DNA of 64,000 bases from JABAAI01 sp965261955. GTDB taxonomy: Bacteria > Spirochaetota > Leptospiria > Leptospirales > Leptonemataceae. The stretch's first letter is position 1; every line of letters starts with the position of its first letter. The stretch spans positions 1 to 64,000 of the forward strand of contig CBDHEM010000069.1 in assembly GCA_965261955.1 (NCBI GenBank), given 5' to 3'. The notes beneath the pieces are model-generated. The model searched no databases. It was not told the origin of the DNA and saw only the letters and a list, made by a program, of their open reading frames with translations. This document shows positions 45,087 through 54,635 of the stretch, piece by piece. The translations under genes and the position numbers were made by a program.

Positions 45087-45366
45087 ACATAAACTCTCCT
45101 ACTACAAACCACCAGACGAAATATAAATTGCAAAAGCAAAATCGCCGACATAATCACCACCACTTTCTGATGTGGAATTGAGAAGGAAAGTAGAAAACGA
45201 GACTGCAAAGATCTTCTCTGCTAGTTCAATGTTTATGGTGCTTTCTTGGAATAAATAAAAGGGAAAAGGCTTAAATCATAATTGACAGAAGATTTATATA
45301 AGATATATTCTTGCCGATATAGGTCCATCTTCTGGCTAAAATGTGTACAGAAGCACTTTTTATAAA

Positions 45367-46491
45367 ATGAAACCAACCCAAACTTTGAAAATACTATCTT
45401 TTTTTTCCTTTGTGATCCTTGCCGTTCCTACTCACCTGTTGCACACTCAAATGGAGAAGACAACCGAAGAACAAAAATCCGCTAAAACGGCTAAAACTCT
45501 AGATAAAAAAGAGAATGAGTCTGTACGGGTTGCATCTGACTCTTGTACATGTTCAAAAAGTATAGATAAAATAAAAAAAATATCCAAAATAGCTAGGGAA
45601 ATGGATATAAATGTGACTAAAGCTTATCGTCTAAAAAAGAGTATGACACTTATGCCCCAAGAAATTGAAGATGCTCTACACTGCGAATGTTATCAAAAAA
45701 CAAAAGCTATGGCGCCCTCCTCGGCTTCCCCAAAAATAAGTAGGTCTGATGATCGGTCTAATCGATCTAATCTTGCACCAGAAGGGAAAAAAGTGGCTCT
45801 ATTGACACCCTCTGAATTAGGAGAGGGGTGCAAAAGTATACTGGATCTCGATTACGAATTCACTCAACCCCTTAAATTTGTACAAACAACAAACATGCTC
45901 AGAAATTTGGCTGCTGATATTAGAGGAGATGCCGTTGTGATTTTAAATTATGAAGAAAAAAAAGGGGCTAGTAGCAAAGTAGTTATTTGTGATGAAAAGA
46001 AACTACGAGAAAATGTTTTTTCTGACTTGAGTTTAAAAAAATTTGATAGCTATATATTTGACCCCAGAACCGGACTTAGCTGGCAAGTTTGTTCGAGAGG
46101 GCAAACTCTAGAGCGGAGCACTCTTAAAAGGAGAGAAGGCTGTACCAACGAACCGGAGAGCACTGATTTTTCGTCGAATCAAGATTACTGTCGTTCCCTG
46201 CCAAAACTCAATGGGAAAGCATGGCGAATACCAGAAATAGAAGAACTCTTTACCATAGCGATACCAAATCAAAAATCGAAAAAAAGTAAAATCGATCATT
46301 CTGTTTTCTCAAATACTCCCCCAGAGGTATATTGGAGCAACACACCCTACTGGAGTAAAAAAGCTATCATGTCTATAGACTTTGAAAGTGGACGTATCAT
46401 CGCCTATAATCGAAAGGAGACGGCCCATACTCGCTGTGTAATTAACTTCATTCCAGACAAAATCAATTATTATCCCTTCCCTCCCCAGTAG
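45367..46491 (+). CDS. Exported DUF1566 (Lcl C-terminal domain) protein
   Basis: About 374 residues from ATG 45367 (MKPTQTLK), chosen because a signal peptide follows (ILSFFSFVILAVPTHLLHTQ); a GTG at 45343 is possible. Middle part: Cys-rich CTCSK and CECYQK, and a Ser/Arg-rich stretch. The C-terminal DUF1566 domain reads TGLSWQVCSRG, DYCRSLPKLNGKAWRIPEIEEL, YWSNTPYWS, and TRCVINF. DUF1566 occurs in fimbrial, Lcl-type and many secreted spirochaete proteins. The stop TAG is completed by the first base of MITE copy E, so the original C-terminus may have been altered. Confidence 0.78.
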   Translation: MKPTQTLKILSFFSFVILAVPTHLLHTQMEKTTEEQKSAKTAKTLDKKENESVRVASDSCTCSKSIDKIKKISKIAREMDINVTKAYRLKKSMTLMPQEIEDALHCECYQKTKAMAPSSASPKISRSDDRSNRSNLAPEGKKVALLTPSELGEGCKSILDLDYEFTQPLKFVQTTNMLRNLAADIRGDAVVILNYEEKKGASSKVVICDEKKLRENVFSDLSLKKFDSYIFDPRTGLSWQVCSRGQTLERSTLKRREGCTNEPESTDFSSNQDYCRSLPKLNGKAWRIPEIEELFTIAIPNQKSKKSKIDHSVFSNTPPEVYWSNTPYWSKKAIMSIDFESGRIIAYNRKETAHTRCVINFIPDKINYYPFPPQ

Positions 46492-46599
46492 AGACTGTTA
46501 CAAAATACAAAAAAAGAGGAAAATAACCATCCAGAATACTTTAAAATCGGCAATACATAGCACTTTATTTGCAATGATTCACATTTCGCAAAATGTCCC
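46491..46599. repeat. MITE-like element, copy E
   Basis: 109 bp. Left end GAGACTGTTACAAAATACAAA, right end CATTTCGCAAAATGTCCC. Left flank TA. It begins at the last base of the stop codon of the DUF1566 gene. 46600-46707 is AT-rich spacer. Confidence 0.78.
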
Positions 46600-46707
46600 A
46601 AGTAAAAAACGAACATCAAAACAGATATGATTTTTTTAATTTTCTGATGCTCTATTGAGTTTGTAGATGAACTATAGACGTATTCGCTATAAAATATATC
46701 CCATAAT

Positions 46708-47205
46708 ATGAAAATCAGTGTTCTCTTCGTTTGCTTAGGCAACATTTGTCGCTCTCCAGTGGCAGAAGGAACCTTTTCTCATTTAGTAAGCGAGCAAAAA
46801 ATACAAAAGCAATTCCATATTGATTCTTGTGGTACAGCAGGTTACCATGAGGGAGAACTTCCTCATTCACTAGCACGTGGTGTCGCAAAGAGTCACGGCA
46901 TTATTCTGCCTTCCAGAGCACGTCAATTTAAACAGTTAGATTTTACCCAATTCGACTATATACTTCCTATGGATCACGAAAATTATGCAAAGCTCAGTAA
47001 ATGGAATGTCTCAAAAGAGGAAAAAAAGCGCTTACATCTTTTTCGTAGTTTTGATCCTATATGTAAAAACTCAACTCCCATACCTGACGTACCTGATCCT
47101 TACTATGTTGGAAATATTTCTGCTTTCAAGGAAGTACAAGAAATTGCTCTGCGCACAACAAAGGAATTCCTCAAATGGTTACTTCAAAAGCATAACATAA
47201 AATGA
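46708..47205 (+). CDS. Low-molecular-weight protein-tyrosine phosphatase
   Basis: 165 residues. P-loop C-x5-R as VCLGNICRSP with Cys9 and Arg15, the Ser after it, SCGTAGYHEG near 43-52, and the general-acid Asp in VPDPYYVG near 128. Removes phosphate from Tyr; in bacteria often paired with a tyrosine kinase of polysaccharide export, which is not seen here. The next gene is on the same strand after 180 bases. Confidence 0.92.
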   Translation: MKISVLFVCLGNICRSPVAEGTFSHLVSEQKIQKQFHIDSCGTAGYHEGELPHSLARGVAKSHGIILPSRARQFKQLDFTQFDYILPMDHENYAKLSKWNVSKEEKKRLHLFRSFDPICKNSTPIPDVPDPYYVGNISAFKEVQEIALRTTKEFLKWLLQKHNIK

Positions 47206-47384
47206 AAAATAAATCCCACTTGTCATTTTTAATGATGACCGAATAGGCCGTTTCTCTCACCTGTCAATAAAGTCACTTCTCTTGGCCCATAGGGGTATAG
47301 GATTTATGTGAAAAAATAGTACCTATTTTCTAAATAAGGGTTATCCTTAAGGTTGGGGTATTACGAAATCGTTTCTTCTTTTAT

Positions 47385-48119
47385 ATGAGCATTATACGCG
47401 TAAGCATTTTTCAAAAAGAATTGGGTAATCCACTAGGTAGATCTATCGCTAAGGCGTTTACTCGTCTAAAATCTGATTTTTTGCTTTTACCCGAATTTTT
47501 TTATACTGATGATGAAACGAGGGGTTACGATGACTTAGACGTAAAATCAAAAGGTGCCGAAGACTGGCTTACTGATGTCAGCGAACTATACAAAGGAACG
47601 ATTATTGGGGGAGCTTATTTCCGGACTTCTTACAAGGAAAAAAAGAAATATCTCAGCATACCTATTGTAGTAGATGGCGAGATTGTAGACCACTACGATA
47701 AAAAAAATCTAAATACAATGGAAAAAAAATATGCTTCTCCAGGAAAAGATTACGGCACTTTCGTTCTCAACGGTATTTTTTTTGCGGCCATTTCTTATGT
47801 AGATTTGCAAAAAAAAGAACAAGTAGAATTTCTGGCAAAGCAGGGTATTCAGCTGATTTTTACACAGGCTAATTTTGAGATAGGTTTTGATAAACAAAAT
47901 GTACAAGAATATCTCGTAGAAGTTGGGATGAAATACAATGTAACGATTATATTGTGTTGCGGGGTAGGAAATTTTCTCACAGATAGTAACGGCATCAAAA
48001 AGCTTTCTGGCTATTCTCTTGTAGTCACCCCTTTTGGTATTAGCTGGCAAATTCATAATAATGAAACAAATAAAGAGATACTAAAGACAATTGTGGTCAG
48101 TCATAAACTTACAAGTTAG
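47385..48119 (+). CDS. Nitrilase-fold (carbon-nitrogen hydrolase) protein without catalytic Cys
   Basis: 244 residues. Fold markers: Glu37 in LLLPEFF and Lys106 in HYDKKNL, at the normal distances. The third catalytic position, normally Cys in ICYD, reads AISYVDLQ, with Ser137 in place of Cys. The following strand LIFTQANFE is typical of the fold. A Ser in this place is not known to support amide hydrolysis efficiently, so this is probably a pseudoenzyme or binding protein; the frame is otherwise sound. An IS3 copy starts 11 bases after the stop, so the 3' end of the operon may have been cut. Confidence 0.72.
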   Translation: MSIIRVSIFQKELGNPLGRSIAKAFTRLKSDFLLLPEFFYTDDETRGYDDLDVKSKGAEDWLTDVSELYKGTIIGGAYFRTSYKEKKKYLSIPIVVDGEIVDHYDKKNLNTMEKKYASPGKDYGTFVLNGIFFAAISYVDLQKKEQVEFLAKQGIQLIFTQANFEIGFDKQNVQEYLVEVGMKYNVTIILCCGVGNFLTDSNGIKKLSGYSLVVTPFGISWQIHNNETNKEILKTIVVSHKLTS

Positions 48120-48130
48120 GGTTATGTGTT

Positions 48131-48601
48131 TGACCTTCCCCCAAAAAGTGTGGACAGTCCACTTTAAGTTATGGAGGAAGAGAATATGGGTTTTATAACA
48201 TGGGTTTTGTAACATGGAAACAAACACTATCAAGGCGTCAGCTAAACGCTATGATGAACAATTTAAGAAAGATACGGTATAGACTTACTGGATCAAAAAT
48301 AAGTTTTTAGCAAAAGGGGTCTATGAAACTTTTGAACTATCTAAAGCTACACTCTATCAAATGGCCTAGGAAATATGAGTTTAATAACGCTGATCCTAAT
48401 TGTTCTATAGAGGCGGAATTGTCTAGGCTTCGCAAAGAGTGTTCTGAACTTCGTCAAGAAAGGGATATCTTAAAAAAGGCAATAGTCTTTTTCGAGAAAC
48501 CACAGAAATGAAGTTTCAATTTATTCAGAAACAGTAATCCTCATTTTCTGTGTAAAAAATGTGCTCTTTATTAACGATTTCAAGGAGCGGTTTTAATGTT
48601 T
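48131..48601 (+). mobile_element. IS3 fragment, decayed copy 1 of array
   Basis: Starts TGACCTTCCCCC. Contains a broken orfA (GGTATAGACTTACTGG for GGTAGACTACTGG; TATCAAATGGCCTAGG for TATAAATGGCGTAGG) and the first about 100 bases of orfB, then jumps to the next copy. Confidence 0.85.
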
Positions 48602-49773
48602 TGACCTTCTCCTAAAAGAGTGGACAGTCCATTTTACATTATGGAGGAAGAGAATATGGAAACAAACACTATCAAGGCGTCAGCTAAACGCTATGATGAA
48701 CAATTTAAGAAGGATACGGTATAGACTTACTGAATCAAAAATAAGCTTTTAGCAAAAGAGGTCAGTGAAGCTTTTGAGCTATCTGAAACTACACTCTATC
48801 AAATGGCCTAGGAAATATGAGTTTAATAACGCTGATCCTAATCGTTCTATAGAGGCGGAATTATCTAGGCTTCGCAAAGAGAATTCTGAACTTCGTCAAG
48901 AAAGGGATATCTTAAAAAAGTCAGTAGCCTTTTTCCGCAAACTACAGAAATGAAGTTTCAATTTATTCAGAAACAGTGCTCCTCATTTCCTGTGCAAAAA
49001 ATGTACTCTTTATTAACAATTTCAAGGAGCGGTTTTAATGTTTGGGTAAAACATAAAACAAGTAAAAGGGCTTTCAAGACACAAAAACTTGAGAATATAA
49101 TTAGAGATATTTTTCATCAGTTTAAGGGTATTTATGGCTCTCCAATCTCTAATGATTACGTCTGAATTGCATGAGATAGGATGTAAGCTTTCAGAAAATA
49201 GAGTAGCTAAAGTCATGAGAAATATAGGACCTTCTGCCCGTGTATACAGTAACCAGAAGTAGAGGGCCAACTACTTCTGCCTTAACGCTTGCCCTATTTC
49301 TAAGAAGCGACTATAACAGGAATTTAATATTCTTGAACCTAATCAGATCTGGGCTTCTGATATCACTTACATTAAATCAGACGTACAGACGTAGGTTGGT
49401 TATATCCAGATGACACGGCTAGTGCCGACATTAAAGATAACAGGAATTTAATATTCTTGAACCTAATCAGATCTGGGCTTCTGATATCACTTACATTAAA
49501 TCAGACGTACAGACGTAGGTTGGTTATATCCCGATACGACACTTGACCATTTACGAGTTACGTGTATACAGTGACCAGAAGTGAAGGGTCAACCACTTCT
49601 GCCTTGACGCTTGTCCTATTTCTAAGGAGTGACTAGAACAGGAATTTAATATCCTTGAACCTAATCAAGTTTGAGTTTCTGATATCACTTACATTCAATC
49701 AGACGTACAGACGTAGGTTGATTATATCTATGCGTGATACTTGATTTATGTAGTAGAAAAATAGTTGGTTGGT
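48602..49773 (+). mobile_element. IS3, decayed copy 2 of array
   Basis: Starts TGACCTTCTCC. Same orfA defects as copy 1. The orfB part is open for 71 codons (48950-49165), ending after GIYGSPISNDYV, where functional copies read GIYGSPRITSEL. Further down CAGGAATTTAATATTCTTGAACC is present at 49317, 49441 and (altered) 49639, an internal duplication of 124 bases. The DDE region after SDITYIKS is lost. Confidence 0.85.
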
Positions 49774-50973
49774 TGACCTTCCCCAAAAAGAGTGGACAGT
49801 CCACTTTAACTTATGGAGGAAGAGAATATGGGTTTTATAACATGGGTTTTATAACATGGAAACAAACACTATCAAGGCGTCAGCTAAACGCTATGATGAA
49901 CAATTTAAGAAAGATACGGTATAGACTTACTGAATCAAAAATAAGTTTTTAGCAAAAGAGGTCTATGAAACTTTTGAGCTATCTAAAGCTACACTCTATC
50001 AAATGGCCTAGGAAATATGAGTTTAATAACGCTGATCCTAATCGTTCTATAGAGGCAGAATTGACTAGGCTTCGCAAAGAGAATTCTGAACTTCGTCAAG
50101 AAAGGGATATCTTAAAAAAGTCAGTAGCCTTTTTCCGCAAACTACAGAAATGAAGTTTCAATTTATTCAGAAACAGTGCTCCTCATTTCCTGTGCAAAAA
50201 ATGTACTCTTTATTAACAATTTCAAGGAGCGGTTTTAATGTTTGGGTAAAACATAAAACAAGTAAAAGGGCTTTCAAGACACAAAAACTTGAGAATATAA
50301 TTAGAGATATTTTTCATCAGTTTAAGGGTATTTATGGCTCTCCAATCTCTAATGATTACGTCTGAATTGCATGAGATAGGATGTAAGCTTTCAGAAAATA
50401 GAGTAGCTAAAGTCATGAGAAATATAGGACCTTCTGCCCGTGTATACAGTAACCAGAAGTAGAGGGCCAACTACTTCTGCCTTAACGCTTGCCCTATTTC
50501 TAAGAAGCGACTATAACAGGAATTTAATATTCTTGAACCTAATCAGATCTGGGCTTCTGATATCACTTACATTAAATCAGACGTACAGACGTAGGTTGGT
50601 TATATCCAGATGACACGGCTAGTGCCGACATTAAAGATAACAGGAATTTAATATTCTTGAACCTAATCAGATCTGGGCTTCTGATATCACTTACATTAAA
50701 TCAGACGTACAGACGTAGGTTGGTTATATCCCGATACGACACTTGACCATTTACGAGTTACGTGTATACAGTGACCAGAAGTGAAGGGTCAACCACTTCT
50801 GCCTTGACGCTTGTCCTATTTCTAAGGAGTGACTAGAACAGGAATTTAATATCCTTGAACCTAATCAAGTTTGAGTTTCTGATATCACTTACATTCAATC
50901 AGACGTACAGACGTAGGTTGATTATATCTATGCGTGATACTTGATTTATGTAGTAGAAAAATAGTTGGTTGGT
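49774..50973 (+). mobile_element. IS3, decayed copy 3 of array (1200-bp tandem duplicate)
   Basis: From about 48850 to 49844 the sequence recurs at an offset of exactly 1200 (50050-51044) with no difference that I can see. Only the orfA half differs by scattered bases. All disabling changes of copy 2 are carried over, so it arose by segmental duplication of an already dead element. Confidence 0.88.
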
Positions 50974-51820
50974 TGACCTTCCCCAAAAAGAGTGGACAGT
51001 CCACTTTAACTTATGGAGGAAGAGAATATGGGTTTTATAACATGAGTTTTATAACATGAAAACAAACACTATCAAGGCGTCGGCTAAACGCTATGATGAA
51101 CAATTTAAGAAGGATACGGTATAGACTTACTGGATCAAAAATAAGTTTTTAGCAAAAGGGGTCTATGAAACTTTTGAGCTATCTAAAGCTACACTCTATC
51201 AAATGGCCTAGGAAATATGAGTTTAATAACGCTGATCCTAATCGTTCTATAGAGGCGGAATTATCTAGGCTTCGCAAAGAGAATTCTGAACTTCGTCAAG
51301 AAAGGGATATCTTAAAAAAGTCAGTAGCCTTTTTCCGCAAACTACAGAAATGAAGTTTCAATTTATTCAGAAACAGTGCTCCTCATCTCCTGTGCAGAAA
51401 ATGTGCTCTTTGTTAACGATTTCAAGGAGCGGTTTTAATGTTTGGGTAAAATATAAAACAAGTAAAAGGGCTTTCGAGACACAAAAACTTGAAAATATGA
51501 TTAGAGATATTTTTAATAAGTTTAAGGGTAATGGCTCTCCAATCTCTAATGATTACGTCCAAATTTCATGAGATAGGATGTAAGCTTTCAGAAAATAGAG
51601 TAGCTAAAGTCATGAGAAATATAGGACCTTCTGCCCGTGTATACTGTAACCAGAAGTGGAGGGGCAACCACTTCTGCCTTAACGCTTGCCCTATTTTTAA
51701 GGAGTGACTAGAACAGGAATTTAATATCCTTGAACCTAAGCAGGTCTGGGTTTCTAATATCACTTACATTAAATCAGACGTAGGTTGGTTATATCTATAC
51801 GTGATACTTGATTTATGCAA
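50974..51820 (+). mobile_element. IS3, decayed copy 4 of array
   Basis: Starts TGACCTTCCCCAAAAAGAG. Same orfA defects; orfB open for about 70 codons from 51350 with a deletion (FKGNGSPIS). Only one copy of the CAGGAATTTAATATCC segment. Ends near 51820 in ATTTATGCAATTGGGGGATGG, an eroded terminus. Confidence 0.8.
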
Positions 51821-51895
51821 TTGGGGGATGGTCATTTATACATTCATACCATATTTCCCCTTTACAGTATAAGTCATTCGTAATATACAGCGTCC

Positions 51896-52111
51896 ATGGC
51901 CGTCAGGACAAAAGTCAGAGCAGGTGTCAGACCTAAGCGACCAGCCCTCCCTTTTGTTGCACCTGAAGAACATTACGCTACCAAGGCCGATGTTGCCGAT
52001 CTAAAAACAGAACTAAAGTCAGACATTGCAAACTCCAAAGCCCAGATCATCATGTGGGTGGCTGGTCTGCAATTAGCGAGCATTGGTATTATCATAGCTG
52101 TTTTGAAGTAA
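51896..52111 (+). CDS. Small coiled-coil protein with C-terminal membrane anchor
   Basis: 71 residues. Basic N-terminus (MAVRTKVRAGVRPKRPALPF), a short coiled coil (YATKADVADLKTELKSDIANSK) and a C-terminal membrane helix (IIMWVAGLQLASIGIIIAVL). The pattern ATKADVADLK...WxxGLQL resembles small membrane proteins often found in prophages and on mobile DNA; exact function unknown. It sits between the IS3 array and another small membrane gene. Compare 61438-61707, of the same architecture. Confidence 0.6.
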   Translation: MAVRTKVRAGVRPKRPALPFVAPEEHYATKADVADLKTELKSDIANSKAQIIMWVAGLQLASIGIIIAVLK

Positions 52112-52206
52112 CGTTTCACGCCGCCGATGTTTTCCGGCACCTTCGATCAAGATTTTTGCCACACAAAAGTACTATGGCTACACAAGAAAACAGTCAAATA
52201 CAATAC

Positions 52207-52506
52207 TTATGACTTCTTGCTTGATGTAGGAAACATTATGGGCCTATATAAAAAATAAATAAGCAGAACAAAACCCCATCCTGTTGCCCATGCAATTAAT
52301 AAAGCTCCTCCAGCAAGTTCTGCTTTTTTTTCGTCTGGTACACCAGAAAAGATAATAGACCCCACAGGGAAAAGTGCAAGGAACACACAGAGGGTCCCTG
52401 CAACTATAGTAAAAAAGACACACCGTAGAAGCCTTAAGGCACGAGATGAATTAGTCATCTCATTATTACGCTTAATAATCTCGTCTAGCTCTTTAAAAAA
52501 TCCCAA
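52207..52506 (-). CDS. Small membrane protein, two helices
   Basis: 99 residues from TTG 52506 (MGFFKELDEIIKRN), or 83 from ATG at 52458 (MTNSSRALRL). Two strong hydrophobic segments: CVFFTIVAGTLCVFLALFPVGSII and LLIAWATGWGFVLLIYFLY. Not recognised. It may belong to a mobile or phage module with the convergent coiled-coil gene at 51896; holin-like topology is possible but unproven. Confidence 0.5.
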   Translation of the reverse strand: MGFFKELDEIIKRNNEMTNSSRALRLLRCVFFTIVAGTLCVFLALFPVGSIIFSGVPDEKKAELAGGALLIAWATGWGFVLLIYFLYRPIMFPTSSKKS

Positions 52507-52740
52507 ATTTCCTTACAAACTCCAACCAAGGGGGAGGAGCGTGTATATAGAGCGACAAGATTGCAACTATAAATTTATTGAGATGAGCTTTTTTTAGTGT
52601 GTTCTGCCAGTTTAGACTGCCAAAAAGTGATAGAATATGAAAAAGATCAGAGGCTCCCGTTGTGGCAAAACCAAAAATCCCTGTGACACTACCAACAGCA
52701 CACCAATTACTGGATATTCTTTAACCAAGCCTTGAAGACC
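52485..52740 (-). pseudogene. Possible membrane-protein remnant
   Basis: An uninterrupted frame of about 79 codons, without a start codon, reads NWCAVGSVTGIFGFATTG...DLFHILSLFGSLNWQNTLKKAH. It overlaps the start of the gene at 52506 in another frame. Hydrophobic, protein-like composition, no family recognised. An overlapping second frame is also open, so the call is weak. Confidence 0.25.
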
Positions 52741-52792
52741 TAAATATAGGCTAGCCTGACCCTTTTCAAGACTTGTAAGCAAACTCCCTTCA

Positions 52793-52824
52793 TATTTTGG
52801 GAGTTTGAAAATAGAGGAGCTATA
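52793..52824 (+). mobile_element. IS3 sliver left of the IS5 insertion
   Basis: TTTTGGGAGTTTGAAAATAGAGGAG is orfB sequence of the IS3 element; it continues on the other side of the IS5 at 54342. The last four bases are TATA, the target duplication. Confidence 0.8.
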
Positions 52825-54341
52825 TAGTTAAGCTTGAAAAAGGCACTATATTAAGAAAATGCCATAACCCATACTTGCTTTTTTAAGGAAAAATCAGTCA
52901 GATATTGCGGAATAAATTTAAGCCAAGAAAAAGCTTTTAGCAATTTTCTCATATTAAAGCCAGCACCTAGTAAAACCGCATACATCTTATCACCTTCTTG
53001 CGTTAAGAGGTGATTTCTTCGTACACCTCCATCGTTTTTCATGTGACCAATGATGGGTTCAATGGCTGCTCTTCTTTTCATCCACTTGCGTAAACTACGT
53101 TTCATTTTTTTCTCCCTCTTTGCGCCAACAATGTGAACTGTTATCCCATCTTTAACTTTCGCTCCTCTATAACCTCTATCCACAAAAACTTCTTTTACGC
53201 TTAATGAATTGGGTAAAAACCTTTCTACCTGTTCTATGGCCGATGGTAATGTATGCCCATCAAAAGGATTACCGTGTTTTGCCATCGCGCCTAAAACAAA
53301 GTTACCTTGACTACTTGTCACGTAACTCGCTTTACATCCAAATTCATACTTCTTATGCGTTTTTCCTTTAGAGATACATTCTACTTCCGGCGCATGTAAA
53401 CTATAAACTTTGTTTTTGCTATCCTTGGTTTGATCGTAAAGACGGTGAAGAAGACACAAAGAAGATTCATAATTTTCATGTAAGTCTATAGAGTGCAATT
53501 TACGCTCTACATCCCGTAAAACACGGCCAAAATAGGTTTTTAAGCTCTTTTGCTCACGCCTTGCAAGTCTGTATTTACGTCCTCTAAAGTATCGGTTCTG
53601 CATTAATAATGACTTTTTAGATAAACGAGAATAACTTTGGCGAAGACGAATATTATTTTTCTTAGCCAGTTCTGACAAATATTGTAAAGCTTTAAAATAT
53701 AGTTTACCATCTGTTGGATATGTAATGGCCTTTTCCTGAACTGTTGTATCTACATTTACCTTTTGGACATGATGTCTACGCAGTAATTTATTAGAAAGAG
53801 CACAACGAATTGTTTCTTCTAAAAGCTTTTCCATCCCTTTAGATTTTATACGCTTACGCCATCTGCTTAATGTGCTATGATCACAAGGAGCTTCCTGTTG
53901 GAATTCTTGGTATCCGCAAAAGTGTTGCCAATAGACATTTTGAACCCATTTATCTAAAACAGTTTCATCACTTTCATTAAATGTGGCTTTTAAGTAATGC
54001 AGTCCTACCATCAAGCGGGTTGACTTGGCTGGACGGCCATTGTCAGGACAATAGAGTTTACCAAATTCAGTATCAAACTTTTCCCAATCTATTTTCTGAG
54101 CTAAACGAAATAAGGGCTCATTATGATTGAGCATACCTTCCAAATTCGTCTTAAATAAGTCTCTTTGATAATCATTTTTTTTTTGAGCTAACATAGGGAA
54201 CCTCTGAAAAATAATGCTTGAAAAACACAAGCTTTTGAACACCTTTTCGTAAAACCTTGCGATTATGGGTACTACTTTTTACTTCAGAATGGCTTATAAA
54301 TGCGAAAGATCCATAGTATTCTGGTTTTTCAAGGCTGACTA
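52825..54341 (-). mobile_element. Intact IS5-family element, 1517 bp
   Basis: Inverted repeats TAGTTAAGCTTGAAAAA at the left and the complement of TAGTCAGCCTTGAAAAA at the right, both flanked by TATA (52821-52824 and 54342-54345), a 4-bp target duplication. It carries one complete transposase gene. It was inserted in an IS3 orfB, whose sequence resumes with TATAAAAATACATATC. This is the only copy with both ends and an open gene in the window. Confidence 0.93.
52851..54194 (-). CDS. IS5-family transposase (DUF772 N-terminal domain), intact
   Basis: 447 residues from ATG 54194 (MLAQKKNDYQ), selected because AGAGG precedes it by 6 bases; an upstream in-frame ATG at 54242 would add 16 residues. 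The N-terminal DUF772/InsH part has RLMVGLHYLKATFNESDE, WVQNVYWQHFCGY and CDHSTLSRWRKRI. The DDE catalytic core: Asp in VNVDTTVQEKA, Asp in VFVDRGYRGAKV, Glu in AAIEPIIGHMKND. All three are present and the frame is unbroken, so the element could be active. Confidence 0.93.
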   Translation of the reverse strand: MLAQKKNDYQRDLFKTNLEGMLNHNEPLFRLAQKIDWEKFDTEFGKLYCPDNGRPAKSTRLMVGLHYLKATFNESDETVLDKWVQNVYWQHFCGYQEFQQEAPCDHSTLSRWRKRIKSKGMEKLLEETIRCALSNKLLRRHHVQKVNVDTTVQEKAITYPTDGKLYFKALQYLSELAKKNNIRLRQSYSRLSKKSLLMQNRYFRGRKYRLARREQKSLKTYFGRVLRDVERKLHSIDLHENYESSLCLLHRLYDQTKDSKNKVYSLHAPEVECISKGKTHKKYEFGCKASYVTSSQGNFVLGAMAKHGNPFDGHTLPSAIEQVERFLPNSLSVKEVFVDRGYRGAKVKDGITVHIVGAKREKKMKRSLRKWMKRRAAIEPIIGHMKNDGGVRRNHLLTQEGDKMYAVLLGAGFNMRKLLKAFSWLKFIPQYLTDFSLKKQVWVMAFS

Positions 54342-54549
54342 TATAAAAATACATATCTAAATATATTTGAAGTTAGGAGAAATATTTTTGAGTATATTGA
54401 GGTATTTTATAATAGGCCTATAATAGAAAACATTCATTTTTAGGATATAAGAGTCCTATCAAATTTGAGGAAAAATACTATGCTGCTTGATATGCTGCTT
54501 AATGAAAAAAAAGCTAAAAAGGACTGTACAAAATATTGGGGGAAAGTCA
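54342..54549 (+). mobile_element. IS3 3' fragment right of the IS5 insertion
   Basis: Continues the orfB text (TATAAAAATACATATC, GAAGTTAGGAGAAATA) to the end of the element, with GGGGGAAAGTCA at 54538-54549, a one-base variant of the usual tip. It cannot encode a transposase. Confidence 0.85.
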
Positions 54550-54635
54550 TTCTCTAGCATTCCCATCAAATGGGGTAAAGGGTCCATATGCTTTACCCTC
54601 TTTAAAATGCTAGTGATTTTAATATATTAACTATT

